DNA of 64,000 bases from CAYNJG01 sp965216885 (GCA_965216885.1 OZ244209.1:5642001-5706000); one strand, 5' to 3'. Shown: positions 9,906-19,307, numbered from the stretch's first letter. Program-made: numbers and translations. Notes: generated by a model from the sequence alone, not told the origin.

Positions 9906-11035
9906 TGCGCATGACAAGACCGGGCGCGATCGCAATCCTACTGATGTTCCTTTTGAATGGGACACTCCTCGCGCAGGCTACCGAAATGCTGAAACGCTCT
10001 GCCCAATTCGTGGAAAAGCATGACGCAAACAAGGACGGCAAGCTGTCAGAGGACGAGTTTCCCAAGCAACTGAAAGCCGCTTTTGCTCGCGTCGACATGA
10101 ACAAGGATGGCATGGTAACCGTCAAGGAAGATGCCGCTTATCGAGTCCGCCAAACCCGTGGCAAGATCCCGGCTGGCGTGACGGCTCATCGTGACCTGGA
10201 ATACGCCAAAATCGGTGACAAGCGACTGCTGCTGGACATCTACGTTCCCGATACGACGGCTGACTCCGATGAACCGTTGCCCTTGATCGTGTGGATCCAC
10301 GGCGGCGCATGGCGAGCAGGAAACAAGAAGAACTGCCCGCCACTTCGCTTCACTGACAAAGGATTCGTTGCGGCCAGCATCAGCTACCGTCTGTCGCAGG
10401 AAGCCCCATTTCCCGCCCAGATTGAAGATTGCAAAGCAGCGATCCGCTGGCTTCGCGCTAACGCCGTGAAATATCGCATCGATCCCGACCGCATCGGTGT
10501 CTGGGGTTCATCGGCCGGAGGGCATCTGGTCGCGTTGCTGGGAACTTCCGGCGATGTTGAACAGTTGGAGTCCGAGCATCAACATCAAGAACAATCCAGT
10601 CGCGTGCAGGCAGTCTGCGACTTCTTCGGTCCCACCGACTTCCTCAGGATGGATGCTGACTCACTGCCGGGCGGCCCCATCCAACATGACGCGGCGGATT
10701 CGCCCGAGTCCATGCTGGTGGGCGGCCCGATTCAGGAAAACACGGACAAAGTCGCTCGCGCCAACCCGATTACCTACGTTTCGCCGGACGACCCGCCCTT
10801 CCTGATCGTACACGGCGACAAGGACCCGCTCGTCCCATGGCAACAGAGCAAGTACCTCTATGAGGCGATGAAAAAGGCCGGGCTGGGCGAAACGACCGAG
10901 TTTCAAATCGTGAAGGGCGCGAAACACGGGTTTCGAGGAAATCCGGACGTTGAGCTGATGGTCGACCGATTCTTCGCGAAATGCCTGGGGAGCCCAAAAG
11001 CCAAGCCGCCAGCGGGGAGTCCCCCGGGGAACTGA
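9905..11035 (+). CDS. Exported esterase/lipase-like alpha/beta hydrolase with N-terminal EF-hand pair
   Basis: 376 residues from the ATG at 9905, which overlaps the Nudix stop and is preceded by GGAG. A signal peptide (basic start, then LLMFLLNGTLLAQA) is followed by an EF-hand pair at about 38-75 (DANKDGKLSEDEF and DMNKDGMVTVKED). The rest is an alpha/beta hydrolase of the BD-FAE/esterase family: HGGAW forms the oxyanion loop, GSSAGG is the nucleophile elbow, HGDKDPLVP carries the acid and KHGF the catalytic histidine. It probably acts on ester bonds of polysaccharides or lipids outside the cytoplasm. Calcium-loop plus hydrolase fusions are frequent in planctomycetes. Confidence 0.88.
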   Translation: MRMTRPGAIAILLMFLLNGTLLAQATEMLKRSAQFVEKHDANKDGKLSEDEFPKQLKAAFARVDMNKDGMVTVKEDAAYRVRQTRGKIPAGVTAHRDLEYAKIGDKRLLLDIYVPDTTADSDEPLPLIVWIHGGAWRAGNKKNCPPLRFTDKGFVAASISYRLSQEAPFPAQIEDCKAAIRWLRANAVKYRIDPDRIGVWGSSAGGHLVALLGTSGDVEQLESEHQHQEQSSRVQAVCDFFGPTDFLRMDADSLPGGPIQHDAADSPESMLVGGPIQENTDKVARANPITYVSPDDPPFLIVHGDKDPLVPWQQSKYLYEAMKKAGLGETTEFQIVKGAKHGFRGNPDVELMVDRFFAKCLGSPKAKPPAGSPPGN

Positions 11036-11154
11036 CCGCCGCGACAAGGCACGGTTGACGCAAATCGGGGCCGTCCTACGATAGGCAGTCTCGGGGTCCA
11101 CTTTGCTGCCCGAATAACACAGACACTCAGAAAGTTCTATCAGGAATCACTCAA

Positions 11155-12135
11155 ATGAAGTCCCCCGTTCGAGTCACGATCACCGGCGCTGCAGGAAACA
11201 TCGGATACGCACTGGCATTCCGCATTGCGGCCGGCAACATGTTGGGACCCGACCAACCCGTCATCCTGCAGCTGCTTGAGATTCCGCCAGCACTGCCTGC
11301 CCTGCAGGGAGTTGTGATGGAACTGAACGACTGCGCGTTTCCGTTGCTCGCGGGGATCGTCGCAACCGATGACGCCAACGTCGCCTTCAAGGATTGCAAC
11401 TACGCACTCCTCGTCGGTGCCAAGCCGCGTGGACCGGGCATGGAACGCAAGGATCTGCTTTCCCAGAACGGTGCCATCTTTGGCCCACAGGGCAAAGCCA
11501 TCAACGACCACGCATCGAAGGACATTCGCGTATTGGTCGTCGGAAATCCAGCGAATACGAATTGCCTGATCGCCCAGAGTGCTGCTCCCAATATCGACCC
11601 GAAACAGTTCACGGCCATGACGCGGCTCGATCACAATCGTGCCCTCAGTCAGCTGGCGGAAAAGACGGGCAAGCACGTCAATGACATCCAGAAGATGATC
11701 ATCTGGGGCAATCACTCGGCCACCCAGTACCCCGACATCAGCAAGTGCACGATCGATGGCTCGCCAGCGGCTGGAGCCGTTGAGCAAGGCTGGTATCGCG
11801 ACACGTTCATTCCGAAAGTTCAAAAGCGTGGTGCTGAAATCATTCAGGCACGTGGCGCTTCCAGCGCTGCGTCCGCTGCTTCTGCCGCCATCGATCACAT
11901 GCATGACTGGGCACTGGGAACGGCGGAAGGCGACTGGGTTAGCATGGGAATCCCTGCCGACGGCAGCTATGGGATCAAGCCCGGAATCATTTACTCGTTC
12001 CCCTGCACCTGCAAGAACGGCCAGTATTCGATTGTTCAGGGTCTGACGACGGACGATTTCAGCAGCGCCAAGATGAAGGCGACCGAAGACGAGCTGCGTG
12101 AAGAGCGAGCCAGCGTAGAATCCCTTTTGGGCTAA
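11155..12135 (+). CDS. mdh: Malate dehydrogenase
   Basis: 326 residues, the normal length for the cytosolic-type NAD malate dehydrogenase. The Rossmann loop TGAAGNIGYALAFRIAAG is at residues 10-27. The substrate-binding arginines lie in GAKPRGPGMERKDLL, the second in VGNPANTNCLIA and TRLDHNRAL, and the catalytic histidine in IIWGNHSATQYPD. It interconverts malate and oxaloacetate in the TCA cycle. AGGAA sits about nine bases before the ATG. It stands alone, with 119 bases to the esterase and 68 to the next gene. One of the surest calls in the window. Confidence 0.97.
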   Translation: MKSPVRVTITGAAGNIGYALAFRIAAGNMLGPDQPVILQLLEIPPALPALQGVVMELNDCAFPLLAGIVATDDANVAFKDCNYALLVGAKPRGPGMERKDLLSQNGAIFGPQGKAINDHASKDIRVLVVGNPANTNCLIAQSAAPNIDPKQFTAMTRLDHNRALSQLAEKTGKHVNDIQKMIIWGNHSATQYPDISKCTIDGSPAAGAVEQGWYRDTFIPKVQKRGAEIIQARGASSAASAASAAIDHMHDWALGTAEGDWVSMGIPADGSYGIKPGIIYSFPCTCKNGQYSIVQGLTTDDFSSAKMKATEDELREERASVESLLG

Positions 12136-12203
12136 AATTCGTTGGGGCAGGATGCGAGCGGCTTTCGTTTCGGCGGAAGCCGCGGATCAAGGACAAGAGT
12201 GAA

Positions 12204-12509
12204 ATGAACGATACTTCGCCAACCCCGGATTCTCCGGAAACGGAATCGGCCGTTGTGGAGCCTGCCCAGGTCGAAAGGCAGCACACCCCTTCGCCGTTCG
12301 ATCATCCACTCTCGTTCCCCGCGCTGTTGTTGGTACTCGGACTCTGGTTTGGCTACGACGGCTGGTTGAACCCCGAGACGAAGTCCGTCGGATTCAACCG
12401 CATCATGTTTGGTGTTTTTGCCCTGGCATTCGTATGGACGCTGCGGATCGGTGTCCTGGAAATGATGGAAACCCGATCTGACGATCAAAGCGAACAGGGC
12501 GATTCCTGA
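12204..12509 (+). CDS. Small two-helix membrane protein, function unknown
   Basis: 101 residues with an acidic, Pro/Glu-rich N-terminus and two hydrophobic segments at about 34-53 (FPALLLVLGLWFGYDGWL) and 66-85 (IMFGVFALAFVWTLRIGVLE). The C-terminus is charged. I recognise no family. It follows mdh by 68 bases in the same direction and may be cotranscribed, but nothing ties it to malate metabolism. Confidence 0.65.
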   Translation: MNDTSPTPDSPETESAVVEPAQVERQHTPSPFDHPLSFPALLLVLGLWFGYDGWLNPETKSVGFNRIMFGVFALAFVWTLRIGVLEMMETRSDDQSEQGDS

Positions 12510-12557
12510 TACAGGAAGCCGTCGCGATCGCCGAACGGTATAGCGTACGCATTCCGA

Positions 12558-12582
12558 AGCGGCAGCTAACGTGCTTGCCGCT
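12558..12582. terminator. Hairpin between convergent genes
   Basis: A 7-bp inverted repeat, AGCGGCA at 12558-12564 and TGCCGCT at 12576-12582, lies between the ends of the small membrane protein (plus) and the acyltransferase (minus, stop at 12582). There is no T run on either side, so it is at best a weak or factor-assisted bidirectional terminator. Confidence 0.35.
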
Positions 12583-13817
12583 CAAGCGTCCCCGTTGGGA
12601 TCTTCCCAGATCGGGGATTCCGTTTTCAGCTCGTCCAGCATCCCTTGCAGTCGCTGTTCGATCGTGTCCATCAACGGGTCCGATTCCGCTGCCCGATCTC
12701 GCTTCGGATTGACTTCGATCGGTTCGCCAACGTCAATGATGGCGTGGATATCGTGATGCGGAGTCACCCGGTCGGTTAGATCTTCCTCGTACCTTTCAAC
12801 CGTCTCCAGAAGACGATCGATCGAGGGATGTTCAACCAGATAGTCCGGAGGATAGCTACTTACCTGCTGCGACAGATAGATATCTGCCAGTTGCTCCCAC
12901 CGTCGGGCGCGTTCTTCCTTTGACAACGTGCCGGCAACCATCTCAGGCAGGATCCTCGTGCGCAGCGTTTTGACACGCGGTACGACCGGGCCATTTTGTG
13001 ACGATCCGATCCAGTAGTCCTCGAGAGGCGACAGCAGCCGATCGATCAGGCCATCCAGTCGCTCGTGTAGCTTTCCTTCCTGCGGGCGACCAAAGTACTC
13101 GATCTCCTTCAGAGCCAGTAAGCCTTTGCCAACTCGAGAAATTCGGTCAGATAGCGAGCTGCGTTGACGATGGACTCGCCACGAAAACCGATGCTCGATC
13201 TTCGTTAGCACGGGATCAAGCACCTCGGCAAGGTCTCCACGAAATCGATACTTGATCGCCACCGGATGCACGACGACCTTGCTGTCAGGCTGGACCTTCT
13301 GGCGTTTCCTTGCACCCGCGCGAGCGATAAAGGCCACACCATCAAGAAGCGCCGTGAGCCGGTCATTCGTCCGCGTTACGGCTCCCTCGGGAAAGATGAT
13401 TAACGGACGCTTTGCTTGCGCCAGCATCTCAATGGAAGTATTGAGTGCCTTACGATCGACTCCCTCGCGGTAGACACTGAATCCACCCATCTTCTGGATT
13501 GCGAACGCCGTGAACCAATCCTGCTGGTAGAGATGCCAACTCGCCATCGCAAAGACATGCGTCTGGCACTCCCTTGCCAGCCAGCCCATCACCACCGGGT
13601 CGGCGGGACGCGAATGATTGGGCGTGAGCAGAATTCCATTGCCCGCACGAAGGGAATCTCGCAATCGGTCCGCGTTGCGACATTCCCACGACGTGATACC
13701 GTGGTCCTTGTCCAGCCAACGATCGATCAATCGGAAACGCTGGATGAAACTCGGCCACCAATCGCCACGGTGGGGAGGGATGAATTCATAGGGTTTCTCA
13801 AAGACTATCTGCTGCAT
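12582..13817 (-). CDS. PlsC-type lysophospholipid acyltransferase family protein
   Basis: 411 residues. The acyltransferase signature HX4D is NHSRPAD at about residue 79, and the downstream glycerol-phosphate motif is FPEGAVTR at about 145. These belong to the PlsC/LPLAT superfamily, which transfers acyl groups to lysophosphatidate or similar acceptors at the inner membrane. The C-terminal 170 residues (helical, charged) are not part of the basic domain and are unassigned. The start is the ATG at 13817. The usual PlsC is about 240 residues, so this is a long variant whose acceptor is uncertain. Confidence 0.82.
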   Translation of the reverse strand: MQQIVFEKPYEFIPPHRGDWWPSFIQRFRLIDRWLDKDHGITSWECRNADRLRDSLRAGNGILLTPNHSRPADPVVMGWLARECQTHVFAMASWHLYQQDWFTAFAIQKMGGFSVYREGVDRKALNTSIEMLAQAKRPLIIFPEGAVTRTNDRLTALLDGVAFIARAGARKRQKVQPDSKVVVHPVAIKYRFRGDLAEVLDPVLTKIEHRFSWRVHRQRSSLSDRISRVGKGLLALKEIEYFGRPQEGKLHERLDGLIDRLLSPLEDYWIGSSQNGPVVPRVKTLRTRILPEMVAGTLSKEERARRWEQLADIYLSQQVSSYPPDYLVEHPSIDRLLETVERYEEDLTDRVTPHHDIHAIIDVGEPIEVNPKRDRAAESDPLMDTIEQRLQGMLDELKTESPIWEDPNGDA

Positions 13818-14104
13818 CGTGCGAACTCGTTGATCGAACCGGTTGCCCCGCTAAGCGGATGGGCACCATGTAGCCGTAGCTACTTTCGAAAACCTCGAAC
13901 TCCAGCGCCTCCCAGAGTCACGATTCTAGACGTTGCAGGTCGAAGCGTCATCGCCACCGCCCGACGGCATTTCACGGTTTCTTGACGCATCCACGACCGA
14001 ATTGACGGCAGCCAGGCATGCTCCGGGGGTTGCGGCAAGACCACAACGCGTTCGACTGCCTATCCAATCCCACTGACATGTCGGTAGCCAACTGACCTGG
14101 CGGC

Positions 14105-15088
14105 TCAGTCTTCGTACCCGTTTGGATGGGACTGATGCCAACGCCACGCCGTCTCCACGATCGACTCGATATCCATATACTGCGGTTTCCAGTCGAGCGT
14201 CTTTTGCGCGAGACTGGAATCTGCCACCAGTTCAGGAGGATCTCCCGGGCGACGTTCGCCAGCGACTTCCGGAATCTCGTGTCCCGTAATCTTTCGGCAG
14301 GCATCGATAATCTGACGCACGCTGGTGCCCTTCCCCGTACCAAGATTCAGCTTCAGGCCTTCGCCGGGTTTCAACAGCTCCAGCGCGCGAACGTGAGCGG
14401 AGCCCAAATCATCGACGTGAATGTAGTCACGAATGCAGGTTCCATCTGCGGTTGGATAGTCACTGCCAAAGACCGTGATGTGGTCCCGTTGCCCCAGAGC
14501 AACTTCCAGAACGAGCGGAATAAGATGCGTTTCCGGGCTGTGATCCTCGCCGATATCCCCGTCCGGCGATGCTCCGGATGCATTGAAATATCGCAAGGCG
14601 GCGTAGCCCCAACCATACGCGTGAGCGTAGTCCGCAAGCGCGTGTTCCACGACAAGCTTGCTGAAGCCATACGGATTGATAGGCTCCTGCCGCTCGGTTT
14701 CCGTAATGGGAATCGTGTCCGGTTCGCCATAGGTCGCCGTCGTGCTGGAAAAGACAATGCGGTCAACACCAACCGCTCGCATCGCTTCCAACAGACTCAA
14801 CGTCGCAACAATATTGTTTTGGTAATACTTGTGCGGTTTCTCAACCGACTCACCGACGTAGGCGAAAGCGGCAAAGTGCATGACCGCTTCGATCGATTTT
14901 TCTTTCATCACGGACTGCAGCTTTTCGCCGTCCATGAGTTCACCCTCAATCAGTTTTCCGGGCAGGGCAGCACCGCGGTGACCATAAACGAGGCTGTCGT
15001 AAATCCACACGTCGTGACCGGCACGATCCAGCAATCGCGCCGCGTGCGAACCAACGTATCCAGCACCACCCGTTACGAGAATCTTCAT
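14105..15088 (-). CDS. galE: UDP-glucose 4-epimerase
   Basis: 327 residues, normal for GalE. The NAD-binding loop TGGAGYVGSHAARLL is at residues 6-20, the catalytic Ser/Thr region is FSSTTATYG, and the YxxxK dyad is in NPYGFSKLVVEHAL. RYFNASGA and the substrate-binding GEDHSPETHLIPL and YPTADGTCIRDYIHV are all present. It interconverts UDP-glucose and UDP-galactose for polysaccharide and envelope sugars. AGAGG lies nine bases before the ATG. No other sugar gene is adjacent. Confidence 0.96.
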   Translation of the reverse strand: MKILVTGGAGYVGSHAARLLDRAGHDVWIYDSLVYGHRGAALPGKLIEGELMDGEKLQSVMKEKSIEAVMHFAAFAYVGESVEKPHKYYQNNIVATLSLLEAMRAVGVDRIVFSSTTATYGEPDTIPITETERQEPINPYGFSKLVVEHALADYAHAYGWGYAALRYFNASGASPDGDIGEDHSPETHLIPLVLEVALGQRDHITVFGSDYPTADGTCIRDYIHVDDLGSAHVRALELLKPGEGLKLNLGTGKGTSVRQIIDACRKITGHEIPEVAGERRPGDPPELVADSSLAQKTLDWKPQYMDIESIVETAWRWHQSHPNGYED

Positions 15089-15305
15089 ACCAACGAACCT
15101 CTATTCCTGTTTTTGCCATGAATACGATGTTGTGCCTGGCTGGACAAGCGTAACACGTCCCAACGCACGTGAATTTATACAACCCGCCTCTTCCACACCA
15201 GCTATCGTATTTCCGGTGAATAACCGTCACATTCGCTGAAGTTGGCGAACGAATCGTTCGAAAACGATGATGCTTGGGTAGCTCGTTCGAAAAGTATTTA
15301 CCCGC

Positions 15306-16358
15306 ATGGCAAATTTACTCACGCCGTTCGGTCCGCCAGCACGTCCAGTTCGGCGCGTCAGCATGGAGTCGCGGCCCAGAAGCCCGACCATTCAGTTCAA
15401 ATCGCTTTCAGTTCAAATCGCTTTGCCCGTACGCAGAAAACTCAAGGCACGACCTCGCGCCGAATCGCAGCTCAAGGAAAAATGGCTCGCGTCGTTCGTG
15501 CTCTACATCAAGAACGAATGCCACCTCGCCCAGAACACCGTCGAAGCCTATCGTCGCGACCTGCTGCGATTCTCCACATGGCTTGGTAACCGGAAGGTGG
15601 AAACACTGGATGTCTCCGATCTGTCGGACTACGCCGGCTGGCTTTCCGAGCAACAGCTGGCCCCGACCAGCATTTCGCGACATCTGGTATCCATGAAACT
15701 GTTCCTGCGTTACCTGCAGCTTGAAGGAGCACTCAAGGAGAATGCAGCCGAGTTGCTGGGCAGCCGGAAGCTCTGGGAACGAGTTCCGGAAGTCATGTCT
15801 CCCGATGTGGTCGAGGCATTCCTGCAGGCTCCCCGAATAACGGACACGTATGCCTGGCGTGACCGTGCGATGCTGGAACTCCTATACGCGACCGGCTGCC
15901 GCGCATCGGAGCTGTCAAACCTGCGCGTTCGTGACGTCTATCTCGACGAGCGGTATTGCCAGTGTCACGGCAAGGGTGACAAGCAACGCATCATTCCGCT
16001 GGGCGAATCCGCGATTTCGGCCGTGCGAGCCTACCTGGAAAAACAGCGAAGCAAACTGGCCGCCGGCGCCACGAGTCCGCCCGAGTGGCTACTGCTTTCA
16101 CGAAGAGGTCGCCGCCTGCGTCGCGAGGCAATTTGGGTGCTCGTGAAGAAGTACGCGCAGCGGGTAGGAGCTCCACCCAATGTCAGTCCGCACACACTGC
16201 GACACAGTTTTGCGACACACCTGTTGGCCGGTGGCGCCGATCTGCGGCAGGTTCAGGAACTACTGGGGCACGCCAACATCACGACAACGCAAATCTATAC
16301 GCACGTCGACACCTCGCGGCTCCAGCGAATCCACCGCGAGTGCCACCCAAGAGCCTAG
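15306..16358 (+). CDS. Tyrosine recombinase of the XerC/XerD type
   Basis: Up to 350 residues. The core-binding domain starts near residue 60 (SFVLYIKNECHLAQNTVEAYRRDL). The catalytic domain has the full set of residues: Arg in ATGCRASEL, Lys in HGKGDKQRIIPL, HTLRHSFATHLL, LGHANITTTQIYTH and the Tyr in the last. It is expected to resolve chromosome dimers at dif. The start is unsure. Counting from the ATG at 15306 gives about 50 residues more than typical Xer proteins, while the in-frame TTG at 15423 gives 311 residues, close to the standard 298. A 16-bp tandem duplication lies exactly between those two starts. No dif-like site was identified. Confidence 0.9.
   Translation: MANLLTPFGPPARPVRRVSMESRPRSPTIQFKSLSVQIALPVRRKLKARPRAESQLKEKWLASFVLYIKNECHLAQNTVEAYRRDLLRFSTWLGNRKVETLDVSDLSDYAGWLSEQQLAPTSISRHLVSMKLFLRYLQLEGALKENAAELLGSRKLWERVPEVMSPDVVEAFLQAPRITDTYAWRDRAMLELLYATGCRASELSNLRVRDVYLDERYCQCHGKGDKQRIIPLGESAISAVRAYLEKQRSKLAAGATSPPEWLLLSRRGRRLRREAIWVLVKKYAQRVGAPPNVSPHTLRHSFATHLLAGGADLRQVQELLGHANITTTQIYTHVDTSRLQRIHRECHPRA
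15393..15424 (+). repeat. 16-bp perfect tandem duplication near the start of the recombinase gene
   Basis: The unit CAGTTCAAATCGCTTT occurs twice head to tail (15393-15408 and 15409-15424). Because 16 is not a multiple of three, gain or loss of a unit would change the frame of anything started upstream, but would not affect a start at the TTG at 15423. Confidence 0.95.
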
Positions 16359-16391
16359 CGGCACTACATCGGACCGCCCGCAGTCCGGCTA

Positions 16392-18077
16392 CTAGATACC
16401 AGGTACTTCCGCCAGATACTGGATCAACGCCGCGTCGGCGTCCTGCGACTCGCGATTCGCCGCATCGAGTGAACGCAATTCCTCGTCGGTCGACATCGCA
16501 GTGGAAGTACTCGCCGCGATCGATTCAGCCGCAGAGGCCAAGGCATTTCTTTCGGCCGCAATCTGACTGAGCTGCATGAAGTCCGCGAAGTCGACGAGGC
16601 TGTCCCCGTTCAGGTCGCCCTCTTCAAGCGTCGATGAAGTGCTGCCGAAATTCCTCTGCATGGTCAGGAACAGTTCGAAAATGTCCATCTCTTGCGCAGG
16701 GTACTCGCCGGTAATCGTGTACTGCCCAATGCTGCCATATTCGGAATATCCGTCGACAGCGGGATCACCAAAGCCTGCTCCTTCGACGTACACGTAGTAC
16801 GTGCCCGCCGGCAGATCCATGTTTACGTCAACATTCAACCGACGTTCAGGATTGAACTCCTCAATCACGTCGCCTTCGGCATCGTAGACGGTGGCCTTCA
16901 GGTCGATGTTCGTTCCGAATCGAATTCCGTCAATGTCCAACTCCAGTTCGCCAGCACCCATTTCCAGCACAAACACATCCCGGTCTCGTCCGGTATGGAT
17001 GACGCCGGCCATTTCGAGTTCACCGTCCGCATTGGGCTCGAGCCGTGTCGCACTTCCACGCGTGTTGCGATGATCATCGCGACGATACTGAATGCGGTTC
17101 GCATTGGACGTGATAATCGCCAGGTCGCTCTCCGTGTTGCTGGCATTGTCGTACTCGCCACGACTCCACTGCGTCACCGCGCGATTGTAACCAGCGCCCA
17201 TGATCGGAGCCCAGCCGGTTCGCCCTGTGCCGTAGCCACCGAAGTACTCATCCCCATCCAGCGTGCCGTCATGATGCAAACCAAACGCGTGTCCCACTTC
17301 GTGCGAGACAGCTTCCGCAATTCGCTTCTCGTTGCCACCCAGATTATTCTCAAAAACCCACACCGGAGTGTCTGACGTTGCCCGCCATGATCCGACGTAC
17401 GCAACGCCGCCCGCCGATGCGAACCACTGATTCCCCGTCAGTTCGTCAACGTTCGTACTGATCATGACGCGAATGGCCTTTCGACCCTCGCGAAAATCCC
17501 GCGACGACGGCGATTCCGTGGTCACATCAATGTTGAACGGCGAGAAATCTTCCGATACGCGCTGCCATACGCGATCGATGACGTTGAGTTCCGCGGGGCT
17601 GAAGGTGAGCGGATCTCCGTCGTTGTCAAACGCCGACGCCTGAATCACACGACCGTTGTTGCTTTCGTTCCAACCGGTCCCCGAAATGTTTTGACCATTG
17701 AAGTCCAGATAGATTTTCTGCTCGGCGTCCGGGTTGCTGTGCAGGATGGGTATTTCGTCAATCGCGACAGTGCGCGTCTGTCCACTGGGAGACTCGGCGC
17801 CAATCGCATTATCCGCCTCCGCGAAAACGCCGTCGCCAAACACGGGCGTCGCATGTAGGTAGTAGCAACCGAACTCGTCGCTGATGAATGCCTGACCGTG
17901 CTCGTCGGCGTCATGATGGTCCTCTTCGCACCCGTGATCAGCGATTCCGTGATCACCCGACTCCATCCCGTTGGATGTCAGCAGGTACCGGGTTTCAAGG
18001 CCCTCGATGCAGCCAATGCGCCGCGCCGCCATTACCCTGCGCCTACCGCTTCCGTGTCTCTTCAAGGGTGAATCCAC
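16392..18077 (-). CDS. Secreted metzincin-type metalloprotease with LExRxLL tag and dockerin-like C-terminus
   Basis: 561 residues from a GTG at 18077; AGGAAGGG six bases upstream supports this start over the ATG at 18032. LETRYLLT at about residues 27-34 is the LEPR-XLL-type tag. A His/Asp-rich stretch follows. The zinc site HEVGHAFGLHHDG, near residue 267, is a full HExxHxxGxxH metzincin motif. A PPC-like beta domain lies at about 355-460 (DRDVFVLEMGAGELELDI, LPAGTYYVYVEGAG). A single calcium loop, DLNGDSLVDFADFMQL, at about 500-515 suggests a half or degenerate dockerin. It is probably an exported peptidase. It converges on the recombinase gene with 33 bases between. Confidence 0.88.
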   Translation of the reverse strand: MDSPLKRHGSGRRRVMAARRIGCIEGLETRYLLTSNGMESGDHGIADHGCEEDHHDADEHGQAFISDEFGCYYLHATPVFGDGVFAEADNAIGAESPSGQTRTVAIDEIPILHSNPDAEQKIYLDFNGQNISGTGWNESNNGRVIQASAFDNDGDPLTFSPAELNVIDRVWQRVSEDFSPFNIDVTTESPSSRDFREGRKAIRVMISTNVDELTGNQWFASAGGVAYVGSWRATSDTPVWVFENNLGGNEKRIAEAVSHEVGHAFGLHHDGTLDGDEYFGGYGTGRTGWAPIMGAGYNRAVTQWSRGEYDNASNTESDLAIITSNANRIQYRRDDHRNTRGSATRLEPNADGELEMAGVIHTGRDRDVFVLEMGAGELELDIDGIRFGTNIDLKATVYDAEGDVIEEFNPERRLNVDVNMDLPAGTYYVYVEGAGFGDPAVDGYSEYGSIGQYTITGEYPAQEMDIFELFLTMQRNFGSTSSTLEEGDLNGDSLVDFADFMQLSQIAAERNALASAAESIAASTSTAMSTDEELRSLDAANRESQDADAALIQYLAEVPGI

Positions 18078-18428
18078 CAGAGACCCTTCCTGTTCAATCC
18101 CAGTTGCCTATCAAAGTTGCCTAGCGTTCTCGACTGATTCGAGCCTATCCAAGTCCCTTCGTTTCCGCAAACGGATGGGAGCCCACAGCATCATCGATGT
18201 GATCCTCTTTGCTTACCGCTGCGAATCGAACGTAGCGATTCGGCAGTTTGGAGAAGCGAAGAATCCGCAGCGTTTTTCGACAACCGGCGCACTTCCAGAA
18301 CGAATAACCTCTTAAATGGCTGCAATTTGTCGATTCCAAATAGCAGGAACGTCCAGCGGTGCTAGAGTTCCTAAGCCCATGCACATTCCCTCAAACGAGG
18401 GGCAAACTTTTTCACGAGGCCAAACTGA
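18078..18428. other. Intergenic region between divergent genes
   Basis: These 351 bases separate the GTG of the metzincin protein (minus) from the ATG of the prohibitin-like gene (plus) and should contain both promoters. The ribosome sites at each edge can be seen (AGGAAGGG on minus, GAGG on plus). I see no convincing promoter pair, RNA gene or conserved small frame. Confidence 0.5.
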
Positions 18429-19307
18429 ATGAGCAACGACTTTTCGAACAACGCCAAAGGAGGTCTATACGGTGGTATTGGACTACTGTTGGCTGCAGTG
18501 GCTGTCCTGGTATTCATGTCGGTCTTTACGATCCAGGCAGGATTTCGTGGCGTGAAGACGCGATTCGGTAAGGTAACCGGGGCCGCACTGGGCCCGGGGC
18601 TGCACTTCAAAACGCCGTTGATCGAGTCCGTCGTTTCGATTGAAACCCGCGAACAGAAACTCGAGCAGGAAACGAGCGCGTCCAGCAAGGACCTGCAGAC
18701 GGTTACGTCAAAAATCGCCGTCAACTTTCACCCGGTCCGTGAAGCAGTAACCGAGTTGTACGACACGATCGGCCTGGACTATCAGATACGTATCCTCGAT
18801 CCCGCCGTCGAGGAAACCGTCAAGGCCATCACTGCCAAGTACACCGCCGAGGAACTCATCTCGAAACGCACCGTCGTGCGTGACGAAATGGAACGCGAAC
18901 TTTCGAAGCGTGTTGAGCCCAACTACATCAAGATCACGAAGTTCAACATCATCAATTTTGAATTCTCCACCTCCTTCAACGAAGCGATCGAATCCAAGCA
19001 GACAGCCGAACAGGAAGCGCTTCGGGCCGAAAACGAATTGAAGAAAATCGAAGTCCAGGCGAGGCAGGCAGAAGAGACCGCTCGCGGTAAAGCCGCCGCC
19101 GTCAAACTCGAGGCCGAAGCCTCAGCGGAAGCTATCCGACTAACGGCCATTGCCGAGGCCGAAGCACAGCGACTGCTCGCTGAGGTCGTCAGCAAAGACG
19201 TCATTCAGCTGCGTGCCATCGAGAAGTGGGACGGGGTGATGCCTCGCGTCACGGGCGACGCGATTCCCATGTTCAGTATCGACGCTGCTGCGGAATCCAA
19301 TCCGTAG
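18429..19307 (+). CDS. Prohibitin/SPFH (band 7) membrane protein
   Basis: 292 residues. One transmembrane helix at about 14-36 (LLLAAVAVLVFMSVFTI) is followed by an SPFH domain starting at GFRGVKTRFGKVTG and running to about residue 215, with the typical ISKRTVVRDEMEREL segment. A long Ala/Glu coiled coil at about 195-255 follows (NELKKIEVQARQAEETARG). The C-terminus, WDGVMPRVTGDAIPMFSI, matches the end of prohibitin-type proteins. Such proteins form large membrane rings or microdomains and often restrain FtsH-type proteases. GAGG lies about ten bases before the ATG. It is monocistronic, ending at a clear terminator. Confidence 0.93.
   Translation: MSNDFSNNAKGGLYGGIGLLLAAVAVLVFMSVFTIQAGFRGVKTRFGKVTGAALGPGLHFKTPLIESVVSIETREQKLEQETSASSKDLQTVTSKIAVNFHPVREAVTELYDTIGLDYQIRILDPAVEETVKAITAKYTAEELISKRTVVRDEMERELSKRVEPNYIKITKFNIINFEFSTSFNEAIESKQTAEQEALRAENELKKIEVQARQAEETARGKAAAVKLEAEASAEAIRLTAIAEAEAQRLLAEVVSKDVIQLRAIEKWDGVMPRVTGDAIPMFSIDAAAESNP

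Noticed and set aside
13818..14104. Small gene or tRNA between the acyltransferase and galE
   Set aside because: Two minus-strand frames cross the region, but neither has a ribosome site or family match, and no cloverleaf with a T-loop consensus was seen. It is probably 3' flank of galE plus the acyltransferase promoter.
15306..16358. Integrase of a mobile element
   Set aside because: The tyrosine recombinase has normal Xer-like size and motifs, and no attachment-site repeats, tRNA or phage genes flank it.
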